DNA of 64,000 bases from Clostridium simiarum (GTDB lineage: Bacteria > Bacillota > Clostridia > Clostridiales > Clostridiaceae). Both the position numbers and the translations under genes were made by a program. The notes under the pieces were generated by a model that ran no database searches, was not told where the DNA came from, and worked only from the letters and a program-made list of their open reading frames with translations. The stretch's first letter is position 1, and each line of letters starts with the position of its first letter. This document shows positions 10,983-20,636 of this stretch, one piece after another. The stretch lies in assembly GCF_018919175.1 (NCBI RefSeq), contig NZ_JAHLQL010000001.1, forward strand, positions 558,001 to 622,000, read 5' to 3'.

Positions 10983-11912
10983 ATGAAAATAATTGATTTT
11001 TATACAGATAATTTAAAAGAACAAACTTTTATAGCTTTAGGTAGTTTTGATGGTCTTCATAAAGGACATATGAGTCTTATAAAATCCGCTATAACTAAAG
11101 CAAAAGAGATGAATATAAAAAGCATGGTTTATACTTTTCAAAATCATCCCTTAACTGTAGTAAATAAAGCAATTGCACCTAAACTTATTATGGATAATAA
11201 TACAAAGATTCAATTACTTGAAAAAATAGGTGTTGATATAACTTGCTTAGTAAAATTTGATGAAGATTTTATGAGACTTACACCAGAAAAATTCTTTAAG
11301 GACTTATATGATAGATATAATGTTAGAGGGATAGTAGTGGGATTTAACTATAGATTTGGCTATAAAAATTCTGGAAATGTAGAACTTTTAAAGGTTTTAT
11401 GTAAAGAATATGGAGTAGAACTTGTAGTTATAGAACCTCAGACTACTGATGAAGATATAATAAGTAGCTCTAGCATAAGAAATCTAATTATAGAAGGCGA
11501 TATAGAAAAAGCAAATAGTCTTTTATTAGAACCTTTTATGTTAAGAGGAAAAATAGAACATGGAAAAGGTATAGGTGGTAAAAATCTAGGCTATCCTACA
11601 GCAAATCTAAAACTAGACGAGGAATATATATTGCCGGGAATTGGAATTTATTATACCAATGTAAATTATGAAGGTAAAATTTATAAAGGTATGACTAGTG
11701 TAGGTAATAATCCTACTGTAAATGGATCTAAGCTTACTGTTGAAACTTATATACTAGACTTTAATAAGGATATATATGGGGAAGAAATTGAATTGTATTT
11801 TATTGAAAAAACAAGGGGAGAAATAAAGTTTCCTTCCTTGGAAGATTTGATAATTCAACTTAAAGAAGATGAGAACATTGCAAGACAGAAAAAAATATAT
11901 ATAAATAGATAA
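10983..11912 (+). CDS. ribF: Bifunctional riboflavin kinase/FAD synthetase
   Basis: 309 residues; converts riboflavin to FMN and then FAD. N-terminal adenylyltransferase domain with GSFDGLHKGH near residue 20 and SSSIRNLI near 165; C-terminal flavokinase domain with GKGIGGKNLGYPTAN and TSVGNNPTV. Last gene of the rimP cluster. I see no FMN riboswitch before it, which fits its place deep in an operon. It ends seven bases before the rpsO promoter. Confidence 0.95.
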   Translation: MKIIDFYTDNLKEQTFIALGSFDGLHKGHMSLIKSAITKAKEMNIKSMVYTFQNHPLTVVNKAIAPKLIMDNNTKIQLLEKIGVDITCLVKFDEDFMRLTPEKFFKDLYDRYNVRGIVVGFNYRFGYKNSGNVELLKVLCKEYGVELVVIEPQTTDEDIISSSSIRNLIIEGDIEKANSLLLEPFMLRGKIEHGKGIGGKNLGYPTANLKLDEEYILPGIGIYYTNVNYEGKIYKGMTSVGNNPTVNGSKLTVETYILDFNKDIYGEEIELYFIEKTRGEIKFPSLEDLIIQLKEDENIARQKKIYINR

Positions 11913-11919
11913 AAAGTAA

Positions 11920-11948
11920 TTTACAACAGCATGCTTATTTGCTATAAT
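11920..11948 (+). promoter_or_regulatory. Sigma-A promoter of rpsO
   Basis: TTTACA at 11920-11925 and TATAAT at 11943-11948 with a 17-base spacer. It starts right after the ribF stop and gives rpsO a leader of roughly 80 bases. Confidence 0.85.
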
Positions 11949-11954
11949 GACTGT

Positions 11955-12032
11955 TGGGAACCTATTTCTAAGGTGGTAGAGTGCCGACTTGCATCTTGGA
12001 TATAGGGGATAAATACTTGGAGGTGTAAACTA
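11955..12032 (+). promoter_or_regulatory. Candidate autoregulatory leader of rpsO
   Basis: The untranslated leader between the promoter and the rpsO ATG can close on itself: CCTAT near 11961 can pair with ATAGG just before the ribosome site, enclosing a GC-richer stretch (GGTGGTAGAGTGCCGAC). S15 is known to repress its own mRNA through structured leaders in several phyla, including Firmicutes. I infer the same here; I did not match a specific published class. The SD sequence is GGAGGTG. Confidence 0.4.
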
Positions 12033-12296
12033 ATGGATAAGGCAAGAAAAGAAGAATTAATAAAAGAACACGGAAGACATGAAGGAGACACTGGTTCTCC
12101 AGAAGTGCAAATAGCACTTTTAACTGAAAGAATAAACTCATTAACTGGACACTTAAAGACTCATAAGAAAGATCACCACTCAAGAAGAGGATTACTTATG
12201 ATGGTTGGTCAAAGAAGAGGTCTTTTAAATTACTTAGAATCACAAGATATCCAAAGATATCGTGATATAATTGCAAAACTTGGATTAAGAAAGTAA
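12033..12296 (+). CDS. rpsO: 30S ribosomal protein S15
   Basis: 87 residues, normal length for S15, which binds 16S rRNA early in 30S assembly. Typical features are [22 protein letters not shown] and [20 protein letters not shown] (quoted in parts: [32 protein letters not shown]). The gene has its own promoter and terminator, and precedes pnp as in most bacteria. Confidence 0.98.
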   Translation: MDKARKEELIKEHGRHEGDTGSPEVQIALLTERINSLTGHLKTHKKDHHSRRGLLMMVGQRRGLLNYLESQDIQRYRDIIAKLGLRK

Positions 12297-12300
12297 TCTT

Positions 12301-12328
12301 AGAGCGGTTTAACCGCTCTATTATTTTA
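12301..12328 (+). terminator. Intrinsic terminator of rpsO
   Basis: AGAGCGGTT and AACCGCTCT form a nine-pair stem around one extra T, followed by ATTATTTT. It starts five bases after the rpsO stop. Confidence 0.85.
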
Positions 12329-12392
12329 AATTATTAATAATTAAGAAAAATAAGGTAATAATATAATTGATTAATTGAAAGGAGGTAATTGT

Positions 12393-14507
12393 ATGAACCA
12401 TAGACTTGAAACATCTGTTGCAGGTAGAACATTAAAACTTGAATTCGGAAAAGTGGGAATGTTATCTAATGCTGCAATTTTAATGAGTTATGGAGATACA
12501 GTTGTATTAGTAAACACAAATGCCTCAGAGAAACCTAGAGAGGGTATTGATTTCTTTCCTTTAAGCGTTGAGTATGAAGAAAGATTATATGCTGCAGGCA
12601 AAATACCAGGAGGCTTTATAAAAAGAGAAGGAAAACCTTCAGAAAAGGCAATCTTACATGGTAGAGCAATAGATAGACCTTTAAGACCACTATTCCCAGA
12701 TGGATATAGAAATGATGTACAAATAGTGTGCACTGTTGTATCTGTAGAAAACGATAATTTACCTGAAATATTAGCAATTAATGCTGCTTCTACAGCATTA
12801 TGCCTATCTAGTATACCTTTCCAAGATCCAGTAGGTGCAGTGTCTGTTGGACTTATTGATGAAGAGTTTATATTAAATCCAACTTCTAAACAAAGAGAAT
12901 CTAGTACTTTAAATTTAACAGTATGTGCTACCAAAGATAGAGTAATAATGATTGAAGCTGGTGGAGATGAGATACCAGAAGATGTTATGTACAATGCTAT
13001 AATATTTGGATTTGAAAAATGCCAAGAAATAGTTAAGTTTCAAGAAGAAGCTATGTCTAAATTTGGAAAAGAAAAAATGCTTCCAAACTTATATGTAGTA
13101 GAAGAAGAACTTCAAAAAGAAGTTAAAAACTTTAGTTTTGATATGATAAATGAAGCTATGCACATAACAGATAAAGATGATAGAAATAAAGCTATGTCTG
13201 AAGTTAAAGAAAAGATAAGCGCTGAATTTGATGAAAAATATCCAGACAATAAGTCAGATATTGCTGATGTAATCTATAAAATTCAAAAACAAGTGGTTAG
13301 AAAAATGATCCTAGTAGAAAAGAAAAGACCAGATGGAAGAGCTTTTGACCAAGTAAGACCTCTAAGTTGTGAGGTTGCTTTATTACCAAGAACTCATGGA
13401 ACAGGACTTTTTACTAGAGGATTAACTCAAGTATTAACAGTTGCAACTCTTGGAGCATTAAGCGATGTTCAAATATTAGATGGCATAAGTGAAGAAGAAT
13501 TTAAAAGATATATGCATCATTACAATTTCCCATCCTACAGTGTAGGAGAGGTAAGACCTTTAAGAGGACCAGGAAGAAGAGAAATTGGCCATGGAGCTCT
13601 AGCAGAAAAAGCTCTAGAACCATTAATTCCTTCAGAAGAAGATTTCCCATACACTATAAGACTAGTATCCGAAGTATTAAGCTCTAATGGTTCAACATCA
13701 CAAGCTAGTGTTTGTGCAAGTACTTTAGCTTTATTAGACGCGGGAGTACCTATAAAACGCCCTGCTGCAGGTATAGCTATGGGTCTTGTTACTAGTGAAG
13801 ATTTGTCTGAAGAAGAAATATTAACAGATATACAAGGTATTGAGGATTTCTTTGGAGATATGGACTTTAAAGTAGCAGGAACTGAGAGAGGAATTACAGC
13901 AATACAAGTTGATACTAAAATAAAAGGATTATCTAAGGATTGCATTAAAAATAGTATAGAAGCAGCTAAAAAAGCTAGGTTGCACATTTTAGAAAAGATG
14001 AATGGGTGTATACCTGAAGCTAGAGAAGAGGTTTCTAAGTATGCTCCTAAGACTTATAGTATGAACATACATCCAGATAAGATAAGAGAAGTAATCGGAG
14101 CAGGTGGAAAAACTATTAATAAAATAATAGCTGAAACCGGAGTTAAGATTGACATAAAGGAAGATGGAAAGATATTTATAACTTCCAATGATTCAGCAGG
14201 TGGAAAACAAGCAATGAAAATCATTGAGGATCTAACAAAAGAAGTTAAATCAGGAGAAATATATCTTGGAAAAGTAACTAAGATAACTCAATTTGGAGCT
14301 TTTGTTGAAATTCTTCCTAATAAAGAAGGGCTAGTTCATATCTCTAAGTTAGATGTTAACAGAGTAAATAAAGTTGAGGATGTTGTATCTGTTGGAGATG
14401 AAATATTAGTAAAGGTTACTGAAATTGATAACCAAGGCAGAATAAATTTATCTAGAAAAGATGCAATAAAAGATACTGAAAATAAAGATGATAATGATGA
14501 TAAATAA
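12393..14507 (+). CDS. pnp: Polyribonucleotide nucleotidyltransferase (PNPase)
   Basis: 704 residues; phosphorolytic 3'-5' exoribonuclease. Two RNase PH domains (first about 1-230, second about 310-545 with [15 protein letters not shown] and the [11 protein letters not shown] stretch), an alpha-helical linker, then a KH domain with [15 protein letters not shown] near 560 and an S1 domain near 620-690 ([16 protein letters not shown]). ATG 12393 has AAAGGAGG seven bases upstream; a TTG at 12375 would put that ribosome site inside the protein. Likely transcribed from rpsO readthrough or a promoter in the 96-base gap. Confidence 0.97.
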   Translation: MNHRLETSVAGRTLKLEFGKVGMLSNAAILMSYGDTVVLVNTNASEKPREGIDFFPLSVEYEERLYAAGKIPGGFIKREGKPSEKAILHGRAIDRPLRPLFPDGYRNDVQIVCTVVSVENDNLPEILAINAASTALCLSSIPFQDPVGAVSVGLIDEEFILNPTSKQRESSTLNLTVCATKDRVIMIEAGGDEIPEDVMYNAIIFGFEKCQEIVKFQEEAMSKFGKEKMLPNLYVVEEELQKEVKNFSFDMINEAMHITDKDDRNKAMSEVKEKISAEFDEKYPDNKSDIADVIYKIQKQVVRKMILVEKKRPDGRAFDQVRPLSCEVALLPRTHGTGLFTRGLTQVLTVATLGALSDVQILDGISEEEFKRYMHHYNFPSYSVGEVRPLRGPGRREIGHGALAEKALEPLIPSEEDFPYTIRLVSEVLSSNGSTSQASVCASTLALLDAGVPIKRPAAGIAMGLVTSEDLSEEEILTDIQGIEDFFGDMDFKVAGTERGITAIQVDTKIKGLSKDCIKNSIEAAKKARLHILEKMNGCIPEAREEVSKYAPKTYSMNIHPDKIREVIGAGGKTINKIIAETGVKIDIKEDGKIFITSNDSAGGKQAMKIIEDLTKEVKSGEIYLGKVTKITQFGAFVEILPNKEGLVHISKLDVNRVNKVEDVVSVGDEILVKVTEIDNQGRINLSRKDAIKDTENKDDNDDK

Positions 14508-14513
14508 AAATAG

Positions 14514-14540
14514 AAGGGCATAAGTGCCTTTTTATTTTTT
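14514..14540 (+). terminator. Intrinsic terminator of pnp
   Basis: AAGGGCA (14514-14520) pairs with TGCCTTT (14525-14531) around TAAG, followed by a long T-rich run to 14540. Confidence 0.7.
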
Positions 14541-14553
14541 ACTGGAGGTTTTT

Positions 14554-15828
14554 ATGTATAATTTATTTAAACTAGATAACGGATTAAGAGTTATTGTAGA
14601 AAAAATTGATTATGTTAAATCTGTTAGTGTGGGGCTTTGGGTGGAAAATGGATCAAGAAATGAAAATTTATTAAATAATGGTATCTCTCATTTTATAGAG
14701 CATATGCTTTTTAAAGGCACAGAAAATAGAACCGCAAAGCAAATTGCAGAAGAAATAGAAGATGTAGGTGGACAAATAAATGCCTTTACAGGTAAAGAAG
14801 CCACTTGTTTTTATACTAAAACTTTAGATTCTCATCTAGAACTTAGTCTCGATGTAATTTCAGATATGCTTTTTAATAGTAAATTTGAGGATAAAGATAT
14901 TGAGAAAGAAAAAAGTGTAATAATTGAAGAAATAAATATGAATGAAGATTCTCCAGAAGATGTACTTTCTGATATTCATAGTATTTCAGTATGGGGAAAG
15001 GATCCTATATCATATCCAATATTAGGAACTGCAGATACTATTAGATCTTTTAATAAGGATATCTTAAAGGAGTACATAGAAGAATATTATATACCTGAAA
15101 ACTCAGTTTTATCCATATGTGGAAACGTAGATATGGCTATAATTGAGAAATTAGTTAAAAAGTACTTTGGCACCTGGAAATCTACCAATAAAAAGGTAGC
15201 AGAATATTCCTCACCAGATATACTAAATCAACATTTTTATAAGCAAAAACCCATAGAACAATTACATATAAACCTTGGTGTAAGAGGAGTCCCCTTAGGA
15301 AATGATGATGTGTATACATTACTTCTTTTAAATAGCGTATTTGGGGGAAGTGTGTCATCCATATTATTTCAAAAGGTAAGAGAGGAATTAGGGCTATGTT
15401 ATAGTGTCTATTCTTATCTTTCATCATATAATAATACAGGAATACTAAATATTTATACTGGAGTTAACCCAAATCAAGGGGCAGAGACTATTAAAGTAAT
15501 AAATGAAGAACTAAACAAATTTGTAATTAACGGAATCAGCAAAGAAAGATTATTTAAATCTAAGGAACAAATAAAAGCTAATTATATATTAGGATTAGAA
15601 AGTATGAGTAGCAGAATGTTCAGCAATGGTAAATCTGTTTTGTTTTTAAATCGAGTGAATAAACCTGAAGATGTGATGATGAAAATAGATAAAATAAGTC
15701 AGGATTCTATTAATCATATTTTTAGTAGTTGTTTTAAAGAAGGCATTTTAAATTCTGCCTTTGTAGGAAATATAGATTTAAATAGTTTATCTATGAAAAC
15801 TGGAATGGATATTAAGGAACTAATTTAG
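14554..15828 (+). CDS. mlpA: M16-family zinc peptidase (MlpA/YmxG type)
   Basis: 424 residues. The inverted zinc motif H-x-x-E-H is visible in SHFIEHMLFKGT near residue 47, with the downstream EEINMNEDSPED region carrying the third ligand; the second M16 domain covers about 220-420. The gene neighbours ymxH and dapG as mlpA/ymxG does in B. subtilis. Substrate unknown. I use ATG 14554, which has TGGAGG eight bases upstream; the upstream GTG at 14524 falls within the pnp terminator. Confidence 0.9.
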   Translation: MYNLFKLDNGLRVIVEKIDYVKSVSVGLWVENGSRNENLLNNGISHFIEHMLFKGTENRTAKQIAEEIEDVGGQINAFTGKEATCFYTKTLDSHLELSLDVISDMLFNSKFEDKDIEKEKSVIIEEINMNEDSPEDVLSDIHSISVWGKDPISYPILGTADTIRSFNKDILKEYIEEYYIPENSVLSICGNVDMAIIEKLVKKYFGTWKSTNKKVAEYSSPDILNQHFYKQKPIEQLHINLGVRGVPLGNDDVYTLLLLNSVFGGSVSSILFQKVREELGLCYSVYSYLSSYNNTGILNIYTGVNPNQGAETIKVINEELNKFVINGISKERLFKSKEQIKANYILGLESMSSRMFSNGKSVLFLNRVNKPEDVMMKIDKISQDSINHIFSSCFKEGILNSAFVGNIDLNSLSMKTGMDIKELI

Positions 15829-15934
15829 TATCTAGGCTATAGATTTATCCCATTATTATTGCCTTTAATTATAGTAATAAATCTTGTAACCTCTACATAA
15901 ATTATAACAGTACAATTTTAGGGAGGAAATTTTA

Positions 15935-16210
15935 ATGGGAGATAATATTAAATTATATAGCGAAATGGAGAAATATGAGATTATTAATATTAATGATGGT
16001 GAAAAGTATAACTATTTAGGTAATAATGATATAGTTATTGATAACCAAGGTTTGTTTAAACTTTTAATTGTACATAACTTTAAAGGTAAATTTAATTTCT
16101 TTGGCAATGAAGAATTTTATGAAATACCTTGGGAGTATGTAAAAAAAATAGGAGCTAGGACTATTATTATTGATATAGAAGAAAAGATTATAAAAAAAAC
16201 CAAGCTTTAA
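15935..16210 (+). CDS. ymxH: YlmC/YmxH family sporulation-associated protein
   Basis: 91 residues, single PRC-barrel-like domain of the YlmC/YmxH family: EKYEIININDGEKYNYLG, a run ending DIVID, and the C-terminal PWEYVKKIGARTIIIDIEE. Members are linked with sporulation in endospore formers but the molecular role is not known. ATG 15935 follows GGGAGG by eight bases. In Bacillus, ymxH precedes the dipicolinate synthase genes; here dapG follows directly. Confidence 0.85.
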   Translation: MGDNIKLYSEMEKYEIININDGEKYNYLGNNDIVIDNQGLFKLLIVHNFKGKFNFFGNEEFYEIPWEYVKKIGARTIIIDIEEKIIKKTKL

Positions 16211-16262
16211 TTTATAATATATTAAATTAACTTCAAAAAGACCCTTTAGGGAGGATGAGTGT

Positions 16263-17459
16263 ATGAAAATACTAGTTCAAAAATTTGGAGGCACTTCTGT
16301 ATCCACAGTGGATAGACGAAAGTTAGTTATTGAAAAGGTAGTTAAAGCCAAAAAACAAGGGTATAGCCCAGTTATCGTAGTATCTGCCATGGGGAGAAAA
16401 GGAGATCCCTATGCTACAGATACTTTATTATCTTTGATTAGAGATGGCTTTAAGGAGGATAATCCTTTGGCTACAGATTTGCTTATGAGTTGCGGAGAAA
16501 TTATAAGCTCCGTGGTAATGTGTGATGAATTTTATAAACACGGATTAAAAGCTTTGCCTTTAACAGGCGGGCAAGCAGGGATTGTTACTAATGAAAATTA
16601 TAACGATGCATCTGTAGTTAGGGTGAAACCAGAAAGAATATTGGAATTATTAAAAGAAGATATTATTCCTGTTGTTACAGGATTTCAAGGATATAATGAA
16701 AAAGGACACTTTACTACATTAGGTAGAGGTGGAAGTGATGTTACAGCTTCTTTACTTGGAGTTGCATTGAATTCTGAAGAAATAGACATATATACAGATG
16801 TAGATGGAATAATGACAGCAGATCCAAGAATAGTTATAGAACCAAATTTAATACATGCTATAAGCTATAATGAAGTATTTCAATTAGCTGAGCAAGGAGC
16901 TAAAGTAATACATCCTAGAGCTATTGAAATAGCCATGGAAGGTAATATTCCTATAAAGATAAAAAATACTCTAAGTGATTCTGAAGGTACATTGATAAAT
17001 AGTCTAGGAGAAAAATCTAAAGATTCTATAGTTACAGGAATAACCCATGTAGGTAGTAGAACACAGATACATGTTAAGTTTGACTGCAATGAAAACAGTA
17101 ATTACTATGATGATATATTCGATATGTTAGCAGATAACTCTATAAGTATTGATTTAATCAATGTATTTCCAAAGGAAAAAATATTTACTATTGACTCTAA
17201 AGACGAACTGAAATTAATGGGTATAATGGATAAGTTAGAATTAAAATATACCGCTATAGGTAACTGTAGCAAGGTAGCTATTATAGGTAATAGAATAAGA
17301 GGGGTGCCAGGAGTAATGGCTAAAATATTAAAAATACTTAGAGAAGCAAACATTGAAATACTACAAACAGCGGATTCGCATACTACTATATGGTGTTTAA
17401 TTTCTAGTAATGATGTAGAAACAGCTATTAATTTACTTCATAACAACTTTTTAAAATAA
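16263..17459 (+). CDS. dapG: Aspartate kinase (DapG type)
   Basis: 398 residues; phosphorylates aspartate at the entry of the lysine, diaminopimelate, threonine and methionine pathways. N-terminal kinase domain opens with KFGGTSV and contains TLGRGGSDVTAS and the DVDGIMTADPR stretch; two C-terminal ACT domains (from about 265) indicate allosteric control. The position ymxH-dapG-tepA matches B. subtilis dapG, the diaminopimelate-sensitive isozyme. asd and dapA, its partners in Bacillus, are not here. A GGGAGGATG ribosome site precedes ATG 16263. Confidence 0.92.
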   Translation: MKILVQKFGGTSVSTVDRRKLVIEKVVKAKKQGYSPVIVVSAMGRKGDPYATDTLLSLIRDGFKEDNPLATDLLMSCGEIISSVVMCDEFYKHGLKALPLTGGQAGIVTNENYNDASVVRVKPERILELLKEDIIPVVTGFQGYNEKGHFTTLGRGGSDVTASLLGVALNSEEIDIYTDVDGIMTADPRIVIEPNLIHAISYNEVFQLAEQGAKVIHPRAIEIAMEGNIPIKIKNTLSDSEGTLINSLGEKSKDSIVTGITHVGSRTQIHVKFDCNENSNYYDDIFDMLADNSISIDLINVFPKEKIFTIDSKDELKLMGIMDKLELKYTAIGNCSKVAIIGNRIRGVPGVMAKILKILREANIEILQTADSHTTIWCLISSNDVETAINLLHNNFLK

Positions 17460-17472
17460 CAAGTATAATATA

Positions 17473-17507
17473 CCCTCCATATGAACAAAATAAGTTCATA
17501 TGGAGGG
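17473..17507 (+). promoter_or_regulatory. Perfect hairpin covering the tepA ribosome binding site
   Basis: CCCTCCATATGAAC (17473-17486) and GTTCATATGGAGGG (17494-17507) are exact inverted repeats of 14 bases with a seven-base loop. The 3' arm contains the GGAGGG that is the only ribosome site for tepA at ATG 17514. No T-run follows, so it is not a normal terminator for dapG. Confidence 0.75.
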
Positions 17508-17513
17508 ATGAAA

Positions 17514-18215
17514 ATGAAGTTTATAAATAGTAACAATGACTCTGATGAAACTAATAGTGAAGTAAAGGAACAGATAGATAATATAAAAGAACTTGGAAGA
17601 GTTGAATCATCCATTTTTAATGAAGAAATTCAAATATTGCCAATCATAGGTCAGATTGAAGGTCATGGTGTACTACCACCACAAACTAAAACCACAAAAT
17701 ATGAACATGTAATACCTAACCTTATAGCTATGGAGCAAAGTAATAAGGTTAAAGGAGTCTTAATTGTATTAAATACCGTAGGTGGAGATATTGAAGCAGG
17801 TTTAGCCATAGCGGAAATGATAAACAGCTTAAGTAAGCCTACAGTATCCCTAGTTATAGGTGGTGGACACTCCATTGGTGTACCTTTAGCCACCTCAGCA
17901 GAGTACTCCTTTATATCCCCATCAGCTACTATGATAATACATCCTATAAGAATGAACGGATTAGTTATAGGAGCACCTCAAACCTTTAATTATTTTAATA
18001 AAATGCAAGAGAGAGTAAATGACTTCATATTAAGAACTTCAAATATTGAAATAGATACTTTAAAGAGTTTGATGATGGAAACAAATGAGTTATTAAATGA
18101 TATGGGCACAATACTCATTGGAGATGAAGCTGTAAATTATGGATTAATAAATGAAGTTGGTGGAATAAAGGACTCTATTAAAAAATTAAAATCTATGATT
18201 AATGATAAACCATAG
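17514..18215 (+). CDS. tepA: ClpP-class serine peptidase, TepA family
   Basis: 233 residues of the ClpP/crotonase fold. [18 protein letters not shown] and [18 protein letters not shown] hold the oxyanion region and catalytic serine (GGGHSIG), and [13 protein letters not shown] the histidine. B. subtilis TepA (translocation-enhancing) was linked to protein secretion and resembles the SASP-degrading peptidase group; function here is inferred from family and from the dapG-tepA-spoIIIE order. Start ATG 17514 is seven bases after GGAGG; ATG 17508 abuts it and ATG 17481 lies in the hairpin loop. No signal peptide. Confidence 0.88.
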   Translation: MKFINSNNDSDETNSEVKEQIDNIKELGRVESSIFNEEIQILPIIGQIEGHGVLPPQTKTTKYEHVIPNLIAMEQSNKVKGVLIVLNTVGGDIEAGLAIAEMINSLSKPTVSLVIGGGHSIGVPLATSAEYSFISPSATMIIHPIRMNGLVIGAPQTFNYFNKMQERVNDFILRTSNIEIDTLKSLMMETNELLNDMGTILIGDEAVNYGLINEVGGIKDSIKKLKSMINDKP

Positions 18216-18240
18216 GCTTATTCCTGTGGTTTATTACTTT
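18207..18240 (+). terminator. Likely terminator of tepA
   Basis: AAACCATAGG and CCTGTGGTTT form a ten-pair stem (one G-T) around CTTATT; the following run ATTACTTT is only moderately T-rich. It overlaps the tepA stop. Confidence 0.6.
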
Positions 18241-18254
18241 CTAAAAATTATTTA

Positions 18255-18283
18255 AAAGGATATTTATTTATTTCGTAGAATAT
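18255..18283 (+). promoter_or_regulatory. Sigma-H-type promoter upstream of ftsK/spoIIIE
   Basis: AAAGGATAT (18255-18263), an 11-base spacer, and GTAGAATAT (18275-18283) fit the sigma-H consensus RNAGGAWWW and RNNGAATWW at every position. The transcript would begin just before the ribosome site, giving a leader of only about 12 bases. Confidence 0.6.
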
Positions 18284-18301
18284 AACTATGGGGTGAAATA
18301 T

Positions 18302-20554
18302 ATGGCAAACACAAAGAAAAAGAAGAAAAAAGATTATGATGAAGATTTTAAAAAAGAAATTATAGGTATAGTATTTATAACAATAGGTATATTTTTATTT
18401 ATAAATGTTATAACTTCCTCCTTAGGAATACTAGGCCAAGCTTTAAACAAAATAACTTGGTCTTTATTAGGTATAGGAACTTACTTCTTGCCTATGATCT
18501 TTGTATTTTATGGGATAAGCATATTACTGAGAAAAGATACTATGGATAGAAGATTTATAGGGATTTCAGTATTTCTATTTAATTCTATACTATTCCTTCA
18601 AATGATATATATAGATAACTATTATGTAGATAGTTTTTATGAAGGTATAAAAGTTATTATAAATACCTCTAGCAAGTTACATGGAGGAATTTTAGGGTAT
18701 ATTATAGATGTTCCTTTATATAAATTAATAGGTAAGACAGGATCTATAATATTATTTGTTGCTATCTATGTTATAACTATGATAATAATATTTAATTTTT
18801 CTCTTTATAATATTGCTAATAATCTTAAAAATCAAAGCAAATCTAAAGAAAAAACCAAAAGCAATAAAACAAATAATAGACAAAAGGAACAATTAAATGT
18901 AGCTTTAGATGAGACTTCACTAGAAAGTACTAAGGAAAGAGAAGAATTTATAAAAGGAATAAATAATAAGATAAAGATATTAGACTTTATGAAGAATTCA
19001 TCAGTAGATGTAGAAGAAGAAATTCCTATAGATACATATGAAGCTGCAACTTCTAGTTCTAAGCTAGAGAAGGATGTTAAAGAAAGTATAAGTGAAGAAA
19101 TCTCCTCAAAGATAGAAGGAAATCAAAGAAATATTCAATATGAGTTTCCTGGTTTGGATCTTTTAAATATAAATACTAATCTTAAATTAAATAAAGATGA
19201 TAAAAAGGATTTATTAACCAGCGCATCTAAATTAGAAGAAACACTAAACAGTTTTGGCGTAGAGGCAAAAATAATTCAGGTTACAAAGGGACCTTCTGTA
19301 ACAAGATATGAACTCCAACCTAGTGCTGGAGTTAAGGTAAGTAAAATTGTTAATCTCTCTGATGATATAGCTTTAAGTCTTGCAGCTAGTGGAGTAAGAA
19401 TAGAAGCACCTATCCCCGGAAAATCCGCAGTAGGTATTGAAGTGCCAAACAAAGATATAACTGCTGTATTCTTAAAGGAAGTGGTGGAATCTGAAGAATT
19501 TGAAAATAACACTAAAAATTTAGCTTTTTCACTTGGTAAAGATATTGGTGGAAATTGTGTAGTAGCAGATTTAACTAAAATGCCTCACTTACTTATTGCA
19601 GGAGCTACCGGTTCTGGTAAGAGTGTATGTATAAATACATTAATAATAAGTCTTTTATATAAGTATTCTCCTGATGAAGTAAAACTACTTATGGTAGATC
19701 CTAAAATGGTTGAACTAAATGTTTATAATGGTATACCTCATCTTTTAATACCAGTAGTTACAGATCCTAAAAAGGCTGCTGCAGCATTAAATTGGGCTGT
19801 AAATGAAATGACTAGGAGATATAAATTGTTTGCAGATTGCGGAGTAAGAAATATAGAAAGTTATAATGAGTTATTCTACAAAGAAAAGATTACTGAGAAA
19901 CTTCCTTGGATAGTTATAATTGTTGATGAGCTTGCAGACCTTATGATGGTGTGTCCTCACGATGTAGAAGATTATATAGGTAGACTATCACAAATGGCAA
20001 GAGCTGCAGGTATGCATTTAGTTATAGCTACCCAAAGACCATCTGTAGATGTCATAACTGGAGTTATTAAAGCTAATATACCTTCAAGGATTTCTTTTTC
20101 TGTATCTAGTCAGGTGGACTCTAGAACCATATTAGATTCTGCTGGTGCAGAAAAGCTTCTTGGTAAGGGTGATATGTTATTTTATCCAGTTGGGGAGTCA
20201 AAGCCTTTAAGAATCCAGGGTGCTTTTATTTCTGAAGAAGAAGTGGAAAGAGTTGTAACCTTTATAAAAGAACAACAATTGAATAAGGAAGACTATGAGG
20301 AGAAGATATTAGAGCACATAAATGAAGAAATAAAGAGCGAAGATCCGGGTAGTGAAGAGGATGAACTTTTAGAAGAAGCTATACGAATTGTAGTAGAGGC
20401 TAATCAGGCATCCACTTCGTTACTTCAAAGAAGGTTAAGAATTGGATATAATAGGGCAGCTAGGATCATGGAACAATTAGAAGAAAAGAGGGTAATATCC
20501 CCTAGAGATGGAAGTAAGCCTAGAGAAGTATTATTATCTAAAGAAGATATTTAA
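18302..20554 (+). CDS. ftsK: FtsK/SpoIIIE-family DNA translocase
   Basis: 750 residues. Four hydrophobic segments lie in roughly residues 20-175, followed by a charged linker to about 290, the alpha/beta translocase core with Walker [13 protein letters not shown] near 434 and Walker [14 protein letters not shown], and a C-terminal winged-helix gamma domain ([17 protein letters not shown]). It pumps chromosomal DNA through the closing septum, in vegetative division or into the forespore; sequence alone does not separate FtsK from SpoIIIE. ATG 18302 follows GGGGTGA by five bases; the earlier GTG 18293 lies inside that site. Confidence 0.94.
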   Translation: MANTKKKKKKDYDEDFKKEIIGIVFITIGIFLFINVITSSLGILGQALNKITWSLLGIGTYFLPMIFVFYGISILLRKDTMDRRFIGISVFLFNSILFLQMIYIDNYYVDSFYEGIKVIINTSSKLHGGILGYIIDVPLYKLIGKTGSIILFVAIYVITMIIIFNFSLYNIANNLKNQSKSKEKTKSNKTNNRQKEQLNVALDETSLESTKEREEFIKGINNKIKILDFMKNSSVDVEEEIPIDTYEAATSSSKLEKDVKESISEEISSKIEGNQRNIQYEFPGLDLLNINTNLKLNKDDKKDLLTSASKLEETLNSFGVEAKIIQVTKGPSVTRYELQPSAGVKVSKIVNLSDDIALSLAASGVRIEAPIPGKSAVGIEVPNKDITAVFLKEVVESEEFENNTKNLAFSLGKDIGGNCVVADLTKMPHLLIAGATGSGKSVCINTLIISLLYKYSPDEVKLLMVDPKMVELNVYNGIPHLLIPVVTDPKKAAAALNWAVNEMTRRYKLFADCGVRNIESYNELFYKEKITEKLPWIVIIVDELADLMMVCPHDVEDYIGRLSQMARAAGMHLVIATQRPSVDVITGVIKANIPSRISFSVSSQVDSRTILDSAGAEKLLGKGDMLFYPVGESKPLRIQGAFISEEEVERVVTFIKEQQLNKEDYEEKILEHINEEIKSEDPGSEEDELLEEAIRIVVEANQASTSLLQRRLRIGYNRAARIMEQLEEKRVISPRDGSKPREVLLSKEDI

Positions 20555-20636
20555 TAAAAATAAAAAAACTCTTGTTTAATACTAAAAAGAGATTTAAAAT
20601 TAATGTGTATATTTAAGTGACGTAGGAGGAAAAAAA

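Noticed and set aside
12488..12994. 168-codon open frame on the - strand inside pnp
   Set aside because: No ribosome site or family similarity; PNPase on the other strand explains the region fully.
13535..13987. 150-codon open frame opposite the second half of pnp
   Set aside because: Shadow of a strongly conserved coding frame.
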